64,000 bases of DNA from Poecilobothrus nobilitatus (lineage: Eukaryota; Arthropoda; Insecta; Diptera; Dolichopodidae). Location of the stretch: NCBI GenBank assembly GCA_947095535.1, contig OX352774.1, forward strand, positions 1,426,001-1,490,000, written 5' to 3'. Position 1 is the first letter of the stretch; the number at the start of each line of letters is the position of its first letter. Positions 10,401 to 25,400 of the stretch are shown here, piece after piece. The notes below the pieces were generated by a model. The model saw only the letters and a program-made list of their open reading frames with translations. It made no database searches and was not told where the DNA came from. The translations under genes were made by a program, and so were the position numbers.

Positions 10401-13400
10401 ATTAAATAATCGGCAAGATACCATCGAATAAAAGTTCCTTAAATTGATTGTTTGGAAAACAGGAACGTTTACTAAGTTTTTGTTATTGTTCAAAATATAG
10501 TTAGCAGAGATTCTACAATTTAAGTAACTCGCTCTATTATAAAATATTTTAAAACTATAATAATAGAAATACCTCTTGTATGATCTTTGTTCCAACAACT
10601 AATTCAAAGTTAGGATTTAGTCTACCCTTCTTACATATTCTTCTAATTACACTATTTTGACTAATAAGTTTTGACTGAATTTTATTAAGATATAAAAACG
10701 TAATGTAGTGCGATATCTTTTTAAATCCAAAGCATGTTTATACCACAATCCATAGTAATACTCAAATATTGTGATTTCTGCACTATCTCGATTTTAAAGC
10801 CGTTAACATTACAGACTTCGTTGTCGCAAAAGAAGCTTTACTAACTTGTGACATACACGAAGTTTTAATTAATTTAAACTTTTATAAAAGATTAATTCCA
10901 CGCAAATTCTTTTGAGAAAGGTTGCAAAAATTATTTTAGTTTTGTTACTAATAATCAATTTATTTCCCGTTAACCAATTTCAAACTAAAAAAAACATTGT
11001 TATTACAACAACTTCATCTTGTTATCTATTGAGTAGGAGCACTCCAAATCACAGTAGACAACAGTTTTGTATGGAGGTTATATTGTGAGCCCAATAGTGT
11101 TGGAGCCGTGGGACCTTAAAGGACATTTGGCACAATTTTCTTTGTTTTGAATAAAATGTCCATAACTTCTGTTCCAGATAAGATTAAAGCATTCTGAAAA
11201 ATATTGAAAGGAACTATGTAAATATATTCATTTAAATATCTATCTTTTTTAGTTTTTGCTCTAAAATGTTTTAAAGTTGAAAATTTTAATTTCTTTTAAT
11301 TTTTGATAGAAGAAAATATCATTTCGCTAGTAACTTAATATGAAATTTTTTTTAGTTGTTTAAAGCTTTAGTTGTTTAAAATTTCTTTCTCAAACTTTAA
11401 TTTGGTATACCGTATGTTAAATTAAATTTCACCATTCGGGAGATATTGTTTTAATTTTGTGAGATTACTAAAATGATTTTCAGGTAAGACCTTCTGAGCA
11501 CAATAGTCGAAATAAAATCTAAACCACTCAAATATATATTGGTCCTCTGTAAGCTACATTTATAAGTTTCTTCAACAGAATTTTATAATTTACCATGTCG
11601 AACGCTTTGGTAATGTCTACAAAAAACCCTGCACAACATTTCTTTATGTTAAGACCTTGTCAAACATTACAGCAAAAAACAAGTACAGCGTCTTCAGTAG
11701 TTGTTCTCTTTTTAAACTCATTCTCTGTAACATAAAAAAATTAGTTTTTTTTAAGGAATAAACTAGTATATTTTTTACCGCTTTCTCGAAACTTTAGAAA
11801 ATGTAGAAAGTAACGAAATTGATCTATAATTATTGACTTCTATATCGTTTGCTTTTTTAAAAAATGATATTACAATTGCATATTTTAAGTGTACCGAAAA
11901 CACTCCCGATATAATGCTTAAGTTGAGTATATGTAACAACACATCCACCATGTATAATGTAATGTTTTGCAGGATATTGCTAGAAATTTCATCTAAATCT
12001 CTATATCCTTTTGAATCAGAGTTGCCTAGTGACTTAATATTTTTAGTAATAGACTTAGTATTTATTATAGTGACTTAATGATTTTTAGTAATTCTAATGA
12101 AGAGATATTATCAAAATACAAACTATTTTTATAATAAGCATCATCCACTAAATTTAAATTTTTGCAACAGTTACATAAAATCTTGACCATGTAGATACAT
12201 GTTTAAATGCATTTTCTCTTATCTATAATGATGGTGTTATAAACATTATCTTAAAACATACAAATCTACATGGTATAAATAAAAACGAAAATATATGGAA
12301 ACCACCTAATTCAATTGAAATTAGGGCTTTCATATGACAATTAATCAATGCAGGGTTAAATAGACAAGGAATTATGGACTATAATGAATTTTGGGACCCA
12401 TTAAATGATAGTTTTATATATCGGGTACCTACGTTTCGACGATTCATCAACACGTTCAGTACGTCGTCTTTGAACACTTCGTAAAAATTAAGGATGTATC
12501 CCCCAACTTTTTCTTCCCTCACAAAACAAATCAAACGAATCAAGCGTTTTTGAGTTTAGAAAAAATATGACTATTGAGTTTAGAAAACTATGACTTAGTT
12601 ACGTGCTAAAAAAAACTAGGCTGTAATTTTACTCTCTTCGATGAATCATGATAATGAAATAAATGAAACGAATAAAAACAAACCATCAATAATTTTGTAT
12701 TACAATAGTACAAAGGGAGTAGTTAACACTTTAGATCAACTTGCTCATTTATTCTCTGTAATGTAATGTAATGAGAAAGTCAAATAGATGGCCAATGATA
12801 CAATTTTTTAATTTAATGAATATATCTGGTGTAGCAGCAATGGTAATTTGGCAAAATTTGTACCCTAATTGGAATGCGACCAAAAAAAATTTGTAACGTA
12901 AATTATTTTTGAAGCAATTGGTTCAAGAGTTGGTGATTCCACAAGTGCATCTGCGAAATGTAACCTAGTTACCCAAGTCCGTAGTTTCGGCTGTAGAAAC
13001 TGTTATAACAAATTCGTCGAGTCTTTTACCTCTTTCTACCTCTTGTTCGAAGCCACATGTTAGAAGTGTCCTAGCAAAATTAGTCGACATACTACGCAAA
13101 TATGTAGCATATGTGATCGGAATATGTGTAAAGAACATTCAGAACAAATTACTGTATGTACATCCTGTCAAAATAAATAATTTATATGTATAAATAGAGT
13201 GTTCATGTGTTTATTTATTTATTTATATGATTAAAAAAGCAAGCTTGTAATAAGTTATGAACTTTATATTAGATATGATTATTTAAATTACTTATGTATA
13301 TGAAATTACTTTTTTTTGTTTTTTTTTTGTTAGATAAACTGTGAACTTATTTTTACTTTTTTTATTTTTATTGCTTTATTTAAAATATAATTTAAAAATA

Positions 13401-16400
13401 AAATAAATTGTTTAATAAATTTTAAAACCAAAATACGAATTTTATTTAAATTTTTATAATGTGAACAAAAGTCACATCTCAGTAGGTTGCGTTAATCATA
13501 AGACTTAGTAGTAATAGGGTTAATTAGTTTCAAAATAAAACCTGTCGTACAAAAAATACTTGTGCACGTTGTCGATGATATCTATAGACACACATACGAG
13601 TAAATGGTTAATTTTTGATATTGCAATTAATTTTTTTATAGTCGCGGATAATACCTGTTTTTTGCAAAAACACCTAGGTTGCCAGATGTGTACCTATTAT
13701 TGATAAAACTTGGTACTTTAAAATTATTTACCCCGAAATCGTAAATCCAAATTTCTTAGATAAAAATAAAGTCAGATATATTTTCCAAGGCTTTTAAATT
13801 TGCAACAAGAACATCAAAATTTTGTCTTAAGCTCCTTATGTGAACTGAAGAACTACAAAAAAATTATTATTATCATATACATACGTTATAATTACTAGCA
13901 ATGTTATTTATCACTAAATTTTTTTTACATTTTTTTAATAAATCTGTTGTATTAAATGCTTATATGTATTTCACTTATTTTTATATTTATAGAATTAATA
14001 GTATTTTTTTTTTAAATAATATTAATTAGTATTTTTATCTTTCCCATAAACCTCAGTAAAAATTATTCCGATAATAATTTTAATAAGAAAAATTGTTTAA
14101 ACAATAACAGTTGTAATTGTTAATTTGTTAATATCGCTATTAAATTAATAACTTTGTTGTACCAAAAATTGTTAAAATTTGCAATTAAAATGAAAATTGT
14201 TATTAAAAAATATTTTAATAACTATTTATATAAATATTTTAATATAAGTTACATATTAAAATATGTAGAAGTTATTAAAATAATTTAAACCGTTCTTAAA
14301 ATAATAGTCGATGATTCTCTTTGATAATTTTTGTTACTTATTATATTTTGTTATTTAACAATTTATTTATTTTTGTTCCGTTATTTAAAAAGAGGAATCA
14401 TCTAGTTACTAGTATCTATGTGCATAACTAAAAATATCTATGTGTCATTTCACACATTGTGTTTGTTGTTACTAATGGTAATGTTGCCACCTTGTCTTCC
14501 CCCCTCTCAACCTAAATTAAATTTGTAGTGGGAATATCAGTATTGCCATGAAGTGAGCCAAAAACTTATACGCCCAACAAGTTGTATTTCACAAATACAT
14601 AGGCACAAGCAATAAAAAATTTTAGGGTTAAAATTTTTTTTTGTGATACACACAATCTTATAATATATTAGATATAATATTTAATCAGCTTATTTTTCTT
14701 CATACGCTACAGATTAGAAAAAAACTAGGTAACCAGTTTTAGTGAAATTATAGCTAAAAAAAAGTTTTTCTTTTTCTTCATCTGTACACGTTTATTCTTT
14801 TTTTATTCTCGCTATATGTCCGATGAAAAACAGATATACACTTTTGGTTGCGGTTCAATTTTTTTTGATCGAAACAAAATAAATATGTATAAAAATGCAA
14901 TTCATTGTGGTGGCGGCTCTCCAAATTAGACGACTAATTTTTCTCCACCTAAAACCAAATTTAATTGTAAACTAGTGTCATATTTAATAGAAATGTTTGT
15001 TAAAATAGAATTTAATAGAAATGTTTGGGTTGGCTTGAAGCTCAAGCTTTTTCCGGCGGAGGAAATTCCAAGGAGTCCTAGGGCGCACATTTGGTTACGC
15101 ACATGAGCAATTGTAAGGTTCTTCAATGTCTCAAGCTTCAGAATCCAAAAATCCAGATGGATAATTGGAAAATAATTAAGGTTGAAGTTGAAGAGGCTCA
15201 AAAATATAGGAAGTCTTTGTTGCTCATTTTAAATGAGGAGTGCCTAGAGGAACTGAAGAAGGCAAATTTCAGAATGAGGTTCGGCATAAGGTATGCTAAA
15301 CTAAACATTTTCAGAGCTCCAGCTCATATTTTAGCTGGAGCTTCAGAGCTTGTATTTTAGTAAAAAAAAATGCTTTTCTTTACCCCGATTTTAGCTCAGC
15401 CGATTTGACTGTTGTCAAAATAGAAGAGCTAGGTGGAGAAAGTCTCTACATCTCTTCTGCATATATGGCTCAGGACGATCCGTCTCCACCAGATGTAGTT
15501 CTAAAACTTGTTAGATTAACAAAGCCAGACAACCTATTCATCGGATGTGATGCCAATGCTAGGCATTCCCAATAGGTAAGTTCGGAAAACAACGAACAAG
15601 GTTAGTCTCTATTTGATTTTCTAATTAAGACTAACTTTAAAATATGTAATAGTGGTAATACATCTACTTTCATCTTTCCAGGTTCGGAATTGACATTACT
15701 TTATTTATTAACAATAACCTAATTGGAGTTGCCAGAATTCCTATTCAGATCACACATACATAGTATTTGATGTGCATCTTCAGATGAATATTCGCAAACC
15801 CTGCAGAATCCTAAAAGAACCGACTGAGTAAAATTCGAATTATACAGTATTTTTGACTACTATAAACTTATCAAAAAATTACCGACATATATACCAATAC
15901 CAAATATCGAAATTAAAACGATCGGAAAACTGGATGCAAAAATTGAAACTTTTGAAAAGGCTATGGGAGTAGCCTTTAAAGTCTTACGTCCAACTAGCAG
16001 CGACAAAAAATCTACCCCCCCTTGGTGAAGCCTCAAAAGCCTGACTAGGTCTATTTTTAACATTTGCTATAAACACAAAGGTTGTCAGAATCTTATAAAG
16101 ATTGTTTAAAAGTACATAAAAAAAACCATCAAAGAAGCCAAGCGGCACACTTTGACGGAGTTTTGTCGATCTATCGATACTACGAAGGATTCAGCTAGAA
16201 TTTGTAAGATATTCTCCAATGATAAATCCTGCCTGTCTTTAATTAAAAGAACCTCGGCTAATTCCTCAGCTGAATCTTTAGAATTGTTAGTTAACATTCA
16301 TTATCCCAGTTTGCAGTAATGATAATGGTAATGTAAATTCACATAATGTCACCTAAAGAGATCGATTTATATGGAGATCTTGTAGACTGTAGAATTTCAT

Positions 16401-19400
16401 GGGATGAAGTTAGTAAAATTATATTTCAGAAAAAGGTTTCTTGAGCTATAAAAAGTTTTTTTTCCATATAAATCGCCTTACGTAGAAGGCTTAATTCCGA
16501 TTATGCTGCAAAAGTCGTTAATGCTGTCGATTTCGTGGCTGATTGTCATTTTCAGAAGCTGTTTAAAACTCAATTATGTTCCCCGCAGTTGGAAGAGAGT
16601 CCGAATATTCTTTATTCCAGAAGCAGGAAGACCGGGGCATGAGTCTTCGAAAGACTTCAGCTAGTTAGCTTATACTCCTTTCTCTTAAACTCTATGGAGC
16701 GTATTCTGGATTACCAGATTAGGCAACGCTTCAAGGGAACTCTTCATGTAGGTTCACAGAAACCGCTCTACATGAAGTAGTCAGCACAGTTGAACATTCC
16801 ATTAAGAATAAACAATATACCTTACCTTATACTATGGCTAATTGTTATTAATTCTAATAGCACTTAATAAGAAAGGAATAGAAGACTGAAATGGTACTCT
16901 TCACGACAAAATTCAAAATACCTACTTTTGTCCTAGCAAAACTTAACAATCATACTTTAATGTCGACTATCAGTGTTAAGTATCTAGGCGTTAATCTAGA
17001 CTCAAAGTTCTCCTGCAAATCGAAAATCGAACAAAGAGCTAAAAAAGCTTGCAGCAAAACCATGAAATGGGTCTGCAGCCAAAGATGGCTCTCTGGACGT
17101 ACACAGCGGTTCTCGCCCAATTATTACGCTGGGCGAACACCTATGGATGGCTGGTGTGGTAATCAGTGATGGATCGCAAATACAATGTAATAAAACTAAA
17201 TACAATAATAATAATAATACAAAGAACGATATATACTACTCTAATGAACATTTTTATTAAATAATTTACCTTAAATATTGAAACAACTTAAATTCTAAAT
17301 TTTTTTCAGCACAAATTTGATTAAAATATTTGATGAATTTATTTCCTAAATTTTCTAATTCATTCATAAAATTTTTAGAAGGCCTAACTAATGAAGCATT
17401 ATTATATTCTTTAAAATTGATAAATTTGAAATAGTTATTTTCTTCGTTAGTTAAGTCTACTTTCCATTATGACGGTTCCCTAAATTTTTTAAATATTTAA
17501 CCACCAAAATAATCAAATCAAAAAGCTTCTCTTAAAATACATCGATCGGTCAAAGAATATCGGTCATATTCCAAAAAGATTAGTCTGGCACTACGACATA
17601 GCTGATTGGGTAGCCATGAATAGTTTTCTGGGCGACTTTGGTTGGTCAAGTACAACTTTCGCCACAAAAACTTCTCTGCAGATGCTATTAGGAAAACAAT
17701 TTTACTAGACATGAAACTTTTTATTCCTAGCGGCTAAAAATTTGCAAGAGAGTTATCAATCAGGAACAGTTTCTTTATAACCAGACTTAACTTTTGTGGA
17801 TCATCTTTTCCACCTCTGATTGCAACTGATAACTCTATCATTTCAAATTCAGTTGGCAAAGGCCATTTGTTTGCTATTAGCAGGAACAGTTTCTTTATAA
17901 CCAGAGATTGAGACAGAAAATAACTAACCTTCCTCATTGTAATCCTTCCTTTTGAACTTTTGCAAAAAGTGTTAAAAATAACTTTTGTGGATCATCTTTT
18001 CCACCTCTGATTGCAACTGATAACTCTATCATTTCAGATTCAGTTGGCAAAGGCCATTTGTTTGCAAAATTCTTTGCTGCAAATTCCACACTCCCTCATA
18101 CTGCACAATTATTTTATTTTATTTTATTTTATTTTAATTACCAAAGCAAGGTATGTACATGTTTAAAAAAAAAAAAAAAAGACAAAAAATAACAGACATT
18201 ATAACATTGATATTGAAAATATGATTGCAATTCTTAATGACTAATTAATATGTATAATATTAAAAATATATTTCAGACTTAAAAAATAGAAGTTATACAA
18301 TACAAAATTTGATTACCTACATAAAAACTTAAATTCTTAAGTAAACTTTATAATTCTTAATGATATGTAAGTATGTAAACAATAAACAGTACTACTAAAA
18401 AGAAAAAAAAAATAAAAATAAAACTTGATGACATAATCAAAATATGCTTTAAATACTTTAAATTACAAAAACTTTTTTGTGAAAATTAATACAAAAAAAA
18501 AAATTATACATTTGAATAAATATATGAAAAGCATATTTATGAATTGGTTAGAATTAATTGTCTGAGGTCAGTAAATTGAAAAAGTGTTGATGTAAAGTGT
18601 TTTTGAAGGTATTTCTGGAAATTGTTGAAGAATAGAGATAACTGATTTTATTGAATGTAATACAACATCTGTTTATCAATTCATTTCTCCCGTATTCTGT
18701 ACTGTGTTTATATTCCACCAAAAATTTCGTGTATCTTGTTTGTCTAACTCTATCATTAAGTCTAAATTTGTAATTAAGTGATTGTATAGCAATATTATTA
18801 TTTAGAATGTCAAAAGTAACACATGATGAAAATATTTGTCTACGTGAGGACAAGGGGAGCATTTTTAAGAATTTAAGTCTTGTTGAGTAGCTAGAAAGAT
18901 TTAAAAAATCCGAAGGGTCATATTGGTTTCTTAATGCAAATAGAAGAAACTGTTTTTGAACTGATTCAATTTTGTTAGAATGAACCTGAAAAGCTGGATC
19001 CCATATAATGCTACCCTATTCTAATATAGAACGAACTAACGAACAATATAGAGTTTTTGTCACAACTAAGTTACTAAATTCTTTAGCTCTTCTCTTAATG
19101 AAACCTAACATTTTATTTGCTCTTGAAATTAAGTGGTCATAGTGCAGATTAAAGGTAAGTTTATTATCAAGTAGAATTCCAAGATCAGTAATACTAAAAA
19201 CCCTTTCAAGTATTAGATTATCTATTCTGTAGTCATACAGTAAAGAAGAACGTTTACGGGTAAAACTGATGCTCTTGAATTTATTATGCGTTAACTATAA
19301 ATCTCATCTCATAAAAAAAATTAATGTTGTAGAACAACTTTTTTATGAAGCCCCATCTATTAGGAAGCTACCACTCAAACTTTAAAAAAGCCTTATTTTT

Positions 19401-22400
19401 AAATTTTTATATCTGAAGTTCTGCTTAACAATTTTTCAATTTAAAAAACATCATTCGACAAACATTTTTTACCATTATAAATCAGTCGAATGGTGAATTT
19501 TTTACCAATCAAGAACTTTTAGGGCACAAAAACTGAAGATTAACTGTTAGACACTTTAGACATCTGTAACTTAGGTACCTGTACAAACTCTTCATTGGTA
19601 AGACATAAAATATAAAGTTCCAGTCCCTCAAAATTGCCAACAAGCCCTATTTCCAAATGTATATATCCCAGACTCTGCGTAGTAGTCATACAATCTAAAA
19701 ATGCTGCAAGACCGAAACTTTTCTTACCTTTATAAAACAATAATAAAATTATACAATTTACTATTTAAATTTACCGATGTGAGGATAATATTTCGCAAGA
19801 TTTCTCTTCCTCCACAATCGGGCATGCTTTTAACTAGAACGTTAAAATTTTAAGAGAAGAATAATCTTTTAGAGTTAATGTAAGTTGTCTCAGAAAATGT
19901 TTTTATACCACTACCTTTTCTATGTTTCTATACCACTCCCTAAGCCCAAGGAATATTTGGGCTCTTGAACTGAAATTTTGCTATTTTTAAATACCTGTAA
20001 TTTAGGCACATACTTATACATTTTTTTTTCAAAATGAAGACAAAAATTAAAGCTTCCTCTTTATAATTTTACATGTGTTAATAGTTTTCTTAATTATGTA
20101 GAGTTTCCTTAAAATTGAATAAAGTCTTATTTTTCACATTTATTCTTATTAAATGAAAATGTAAGAAAATTTTGGTGCAAGCTACAATTCTAAACAGTTT
20201 GTTTGTATTGTGTTTTGGAAAACGTGCTCCTTTATAAACCGTTAGTTTACATTCTACTTTGCTTTATTTTAACATTTAACAGTTGTAAAATTTTGATGGA
20301 TAAGAAAGAGAAAAAAATTATGAATAAACAATTACCTAGCGAAAACAGTAAGATGAAGATTAAAATACCTAAATATATGATAAAAAAATTAATTAATACA
20401 TGTCAGAAATATATACTAGGTATATTGGAGTGACATTAAAAGTTTTATTGCAAAAAGGAAACAGTACGCTCATATCGTAATCGTACTAAAAATATTTAGA
20501 AAACACAAAAAATTAAAAGGTGCAAACATTTTTAATCAGAAAACATTTGTGCTAATGATTACTGAAAATTATAATATAAAAAAATTTGTGACATATTTCC
20601 TTTAAGCTTTATTCGATGTTATTATTATATTATTCTATTTTAAGCAGAAAAACTTTACCGGACAAAAAATGTACAAATTTAGAAAGAATTAGATTTGGAC
20701 GAATTCGGACTTTGGAGCGAGAGATAATACTGTTATAATATTTTATCGAATTTGAACATCTCGTCTTCAGGTACAGCATGTCCACAAACTATATTAAAAA
20801 ATTAATTTGTATAGCTAAAGGGTCTTTCGTCCCTTTTATTGTATATACCAGTACTAATTTTAAAATAGATAAATGAGGAAGCATGCAGTAGAGTAGACTG
20901 TGTCAACTTTAGGATTCCCGTATGAATGTAATATATGCTGTTTCAATAAAATTTGATCATCTTTTACAAAATTTCAGATGTTTTAGTACCGACGTTAAGT
21001 ACCGAGATATATTTATGTAAATTTTTAAGTTGTATGACAGCTACCAGCACCAGCGCAACCAAATTTTACAGAAATTGTTGCCATAAAACTTCATCTCCTT
21101 TTGTATGATTTCAGATGCCTCGTTTTATTAACTTCCAAGATGTGCAAGCTACCTGAACCCGCTGTTCTAGCACAACCAAATTTTTCAAAAGTTGTTAGTA
21201 TATACATATTATCTTAGAATAGAATTTTACATGCAAGAAAGAGACAAAAAGAATAAACAAAAGACTGTAGGGAAATTAGTAAGCTAAAATTGGCTTAAAA
21301 TAAAATAAGCTGAAATAGAAGAAAAAGTTTCAGTATTTCTGATGTTGATGCGGAAAAATTTATTGAATAATATAATTAAATAGAAAAATTTATTATCGAC
21401 ATTATATAATTGTTATTATTTTTTCTCTTTTTATATAGCTACTTTTAAGAAAAAATAAAAATATTGTAAGAAACAAAAAGCATTACTTTTTTATAAGTAC
21501 ATTTTTCTATAAGTACTTTGCATTGTATTTTTTTTTTTGGCGAAATATTTATGAGCCTTTCCTTTCCTCCTTTTGCCATAAATTTGTACGAAATTCCTTT
21601 GTATGAAAATTTTCTACCTCGATTAACCACATTAACTTTAAAGTGCTGTGTGTTCTATCATAGCAAAATAAAGTATACATAGCTATAATGTATACCTACA
21701 GTATAGATATAATTTCTAAATATGATTACTAATCAGTAATCACTATCAAACCAAACAAATATTTCTCTATAATAAACTGATTGCTTGAAATAAGTAAACA
21801 AACAAATTTGATAATTTTCTGCTTGTTTTGATTGGTTTTGTAATTGTAATAAAAAATTTTGGGAATATCAGCATCATCATTATATAAATACGCCAGCATT
21901 GTTTTCTGGGTACATTTTCAAAGAAAACTACTAGCCCGATTTACATGGTTTATGCATCATTAGAAAGAATGAGGAGAGGAAAAAAATAATATGTTTTAAC
22001 CTTTTTGATCGGGGTGGTAGTTTAAGAAATAGAGCTTAACAAAGTTTCGCGCCACATATGCATTTTTTTACACGACTTTCTATGTCATATTAATTGTTGT
22101 TTCTTTTTTTAGTACTCGCTTTTTATTAGTTCGTAAATCTTAGTAGTATTTTTTGAGGTAGGTACTTATTAATACTTCAGAATGTAAACATGTATTTGTA
22201 TTTGCCTCTCGCATATATATGATTATTGATTTAGTATTATATTACCACTGAATTAGTATAGAATATGAATATGATTATGTGAATATGATATGAGGCTGTA
22301 CAAATTTTTAAATTGGATTTTATTAATATATTTTAATTTTTTAAAAATTTTGTTTGGACTTTTTGTATGAAATGGGTAGCAGTTTTTTTTTTTAGTACAC

Positions 22401-25400
22401 TGATAAAAATAATTTTAAGTTAGAAATTATATTGTTATTATAATAATCTAAATTAATAATAGTTAAAATAAAGTTATAATAGATAATTATATAGTTAATT
22501 ATATAATAAATAAATTAAATTATAATAGTTAAATTTAGTTTCATTGTCAGACATAATATATGTATGTATTAGATACCTAGATTCAATTTGCAAGGAATTC
22601 GAATTTTTGTTTTTTTATTGGAATTTTATCTTTTGTTTTTGATAATTACGTAAATGAAAAGTTTCAGAAGCTCTTTATATAATACATACATATGTATATG
22701 TTGCTATGTTTAATATTTTGTAAAATTGGTCGCATAAAATTTTGGGGGAGTCTTTTAAATCAAAATTACGATTTACGAATTTAATTTTTTATACCTATAG
22801 AAATAAACAGTGTCTATTTTTTTTAACCACCAAATGCATATGAGTACACCTAGAGAACAAATTTGTTGATACAACTGAAAAAATTGCGCAATAGTGAGTT
22901 TTCTGTCACAGCTAAAGTTTATTAATTTTTTGTAGTAATTTAACATAACAATTGCAGTGAATTCTTTTTATAATTCTGATAAATGTAGATACGTTGCAGT
23001 TATAAAGCGCTTCTATTGCTACGATATCATAGCTTATTTACGACAATCAATATTCTATTGCCAAAATCAAATAATTTATTCGGACAATACATAATATTTA
23101 TTGGAGCAACAGAAATTCGTAGCAGAAAATCATGCATCTTTTTGCACAATATACAAAGTCAGTTGCTGCAATAGGAGTTCGATTACCCTTACAAACTATA
23201 TTAATTGTCAGGATTACTTTTTATTTTCCTGGAACAGAATTAAATTATTATTAATTAATTTATTTAATTATAAATTATTTATGATTAATTATATTTGTAT
23301 TATATTTATAGTATTAATTATATTATTTGCTGTTTGCTAAATTGGTACTCCGGCTGTAACACCCAATCTATCCATGAAACAGAACGAATCCTCGCTTACA
23401 AATCACGAACTCAGACACCGACTTTTGGCTTTCGAAAATGGACAAGATGTAACTGTATTTTAATCTAGATTTGCTCGATTTTCGAGCAGCGGGCAAATAC
23501 TAGTAAATATAAGTAGACTTACAATTTTAAAGAATATGATAATGCTTCATTATTTAGGCCTTTTAAAAATTTTATGATTGAATTAAAAAATTTAGAAAAA
23601 GAATTCATCAAATATTTCAATAAACTTTGTAGTGAAAAAAATTTTAGAATTTCAGTTATTTCAATATTTAATGTATAACCACAAAGAAATCATATACATA
23701 GAGTATTCATATATATAGAACATATTCATATATATTCATATATATAGTATTCATATATAAGAACAAAATATAATTGATTTGATTGAAATAACCCAAGATC
23801 GTATTTGGGATATTTCGTAAAAAGATGACCGTATTTTTGGTATACCTAGTAAAATCAAATTGAGCTTATTTCTTTGTTTTATTTTTATTGTTTTTTTTTT
23901 GTTTGTGTGTCAATTGATCTATTTGATACAACCAAACAGAAGCCAGAGTATATATGTATATAGTATTTATACGTTTAGCTTTATATATTTTTTTTCTTAT
24001 TTATATTTGCTATAACCAAACATAAGCCAAAGTATATATATAATTAGTATATACATTTAGCTATATATATTTTTTATTCATTAAATGGAATTTTTATATT
24101 TTTATTAAAAATTTTTTTTTCTTTATTGCATTTTTTTATCTGACACATAAGACAGGAACATTACAGGACAGGAAATTGTTGACAGGAAATTACACAGCCT
24201 TTCCTGTTCAGGAGTAGCTGTATATGTCGTAAGGGGGAATAACTCTTACGACGTGTGTGGGATTCGAACACATACTCCCTTGGTGTTTACAGCGTATTTT
24301 ATTAAAATTCCCTTTATTAAAATTTAAAAATATTATGCTTACACTTTTATAGGCTACTTATTTGTTAATACTATGAAACATATACTTAATATGAGATGAT
24401 TATTATAATATTAAATATAGGATTTGTAATAGAAAAATCGTATAAAAAAATATATGTATTTATGTTCAAAACTTATTGAATGTCATAATACGTAGTGTGT
24501 GAAAGAAAAAATTGACATAGAATCGAGGTTGTTTTTTTTTAATATGTAATCAATGATTAGATATTTTTTTTATTGTTTGAAAATTAATGAACATTATTAG
24601 ATTGTTTGGATCTCTATATGTATTAGATAATTACATCAAATATGGAAAATAAAGAATGAAATGTGAAATATTATTAATAAAACGCAAATAATAATTCTGG
24701 AAATATACGTAATAAACAAAAATTCGTCAAACAAATGTCTAAAAAGTGTAAATGATGCAGAAAAAAGATACATAACGAATGCTTTGTTTACCCAAAATAC
24801 AGGAACAAATCCCTTTAAGTCTGATTCTGCGTATATTTCCCACGTTGCATTTTCAAATCCAAAATCCTGGTCTTGATGTTGCTGTTGATTTTGTTGCTGT
24901 TGATAATGTTGAATGTAACGGGATTTAGATCGCTTAAAAAGGGGAATGGTCAAAAAAGTTAATTTTTATATGATGGAATCTAAAATACATCCGACAAATA
25001 AACCAACTACGATTAAAATAACAAATTAAATAAAAATACGACAAAAAACCAAAAAAGCAACAGCATCATAAACAAAAGAAATTTCAAAACGCATTTTTAT
25101 TTCTCTCACATTCGCAATACTTAAAGCAAATAAGTACATATAACCACCGAAAACATATTATATTTTTAAATAGATACATAGAAGAACTTTTTATTTAGAA
25201 TTAAAATATTTCAGAAAGCTTTATAAAGCGGTTTGAAATTTTTAAAAATCTTAGTTGAATTGTTTTTAAATTTTTAGTCTTTTGTAAAATAATTAGTTTT
25301 GAGTAAATATTTTTACAAACCAGACCAAAAATTTTTAGAAATGTTTTCCTTTAATAAAGAGTTCATTTATTATACTTAAACTATTTTGTAAAGAAATAAA

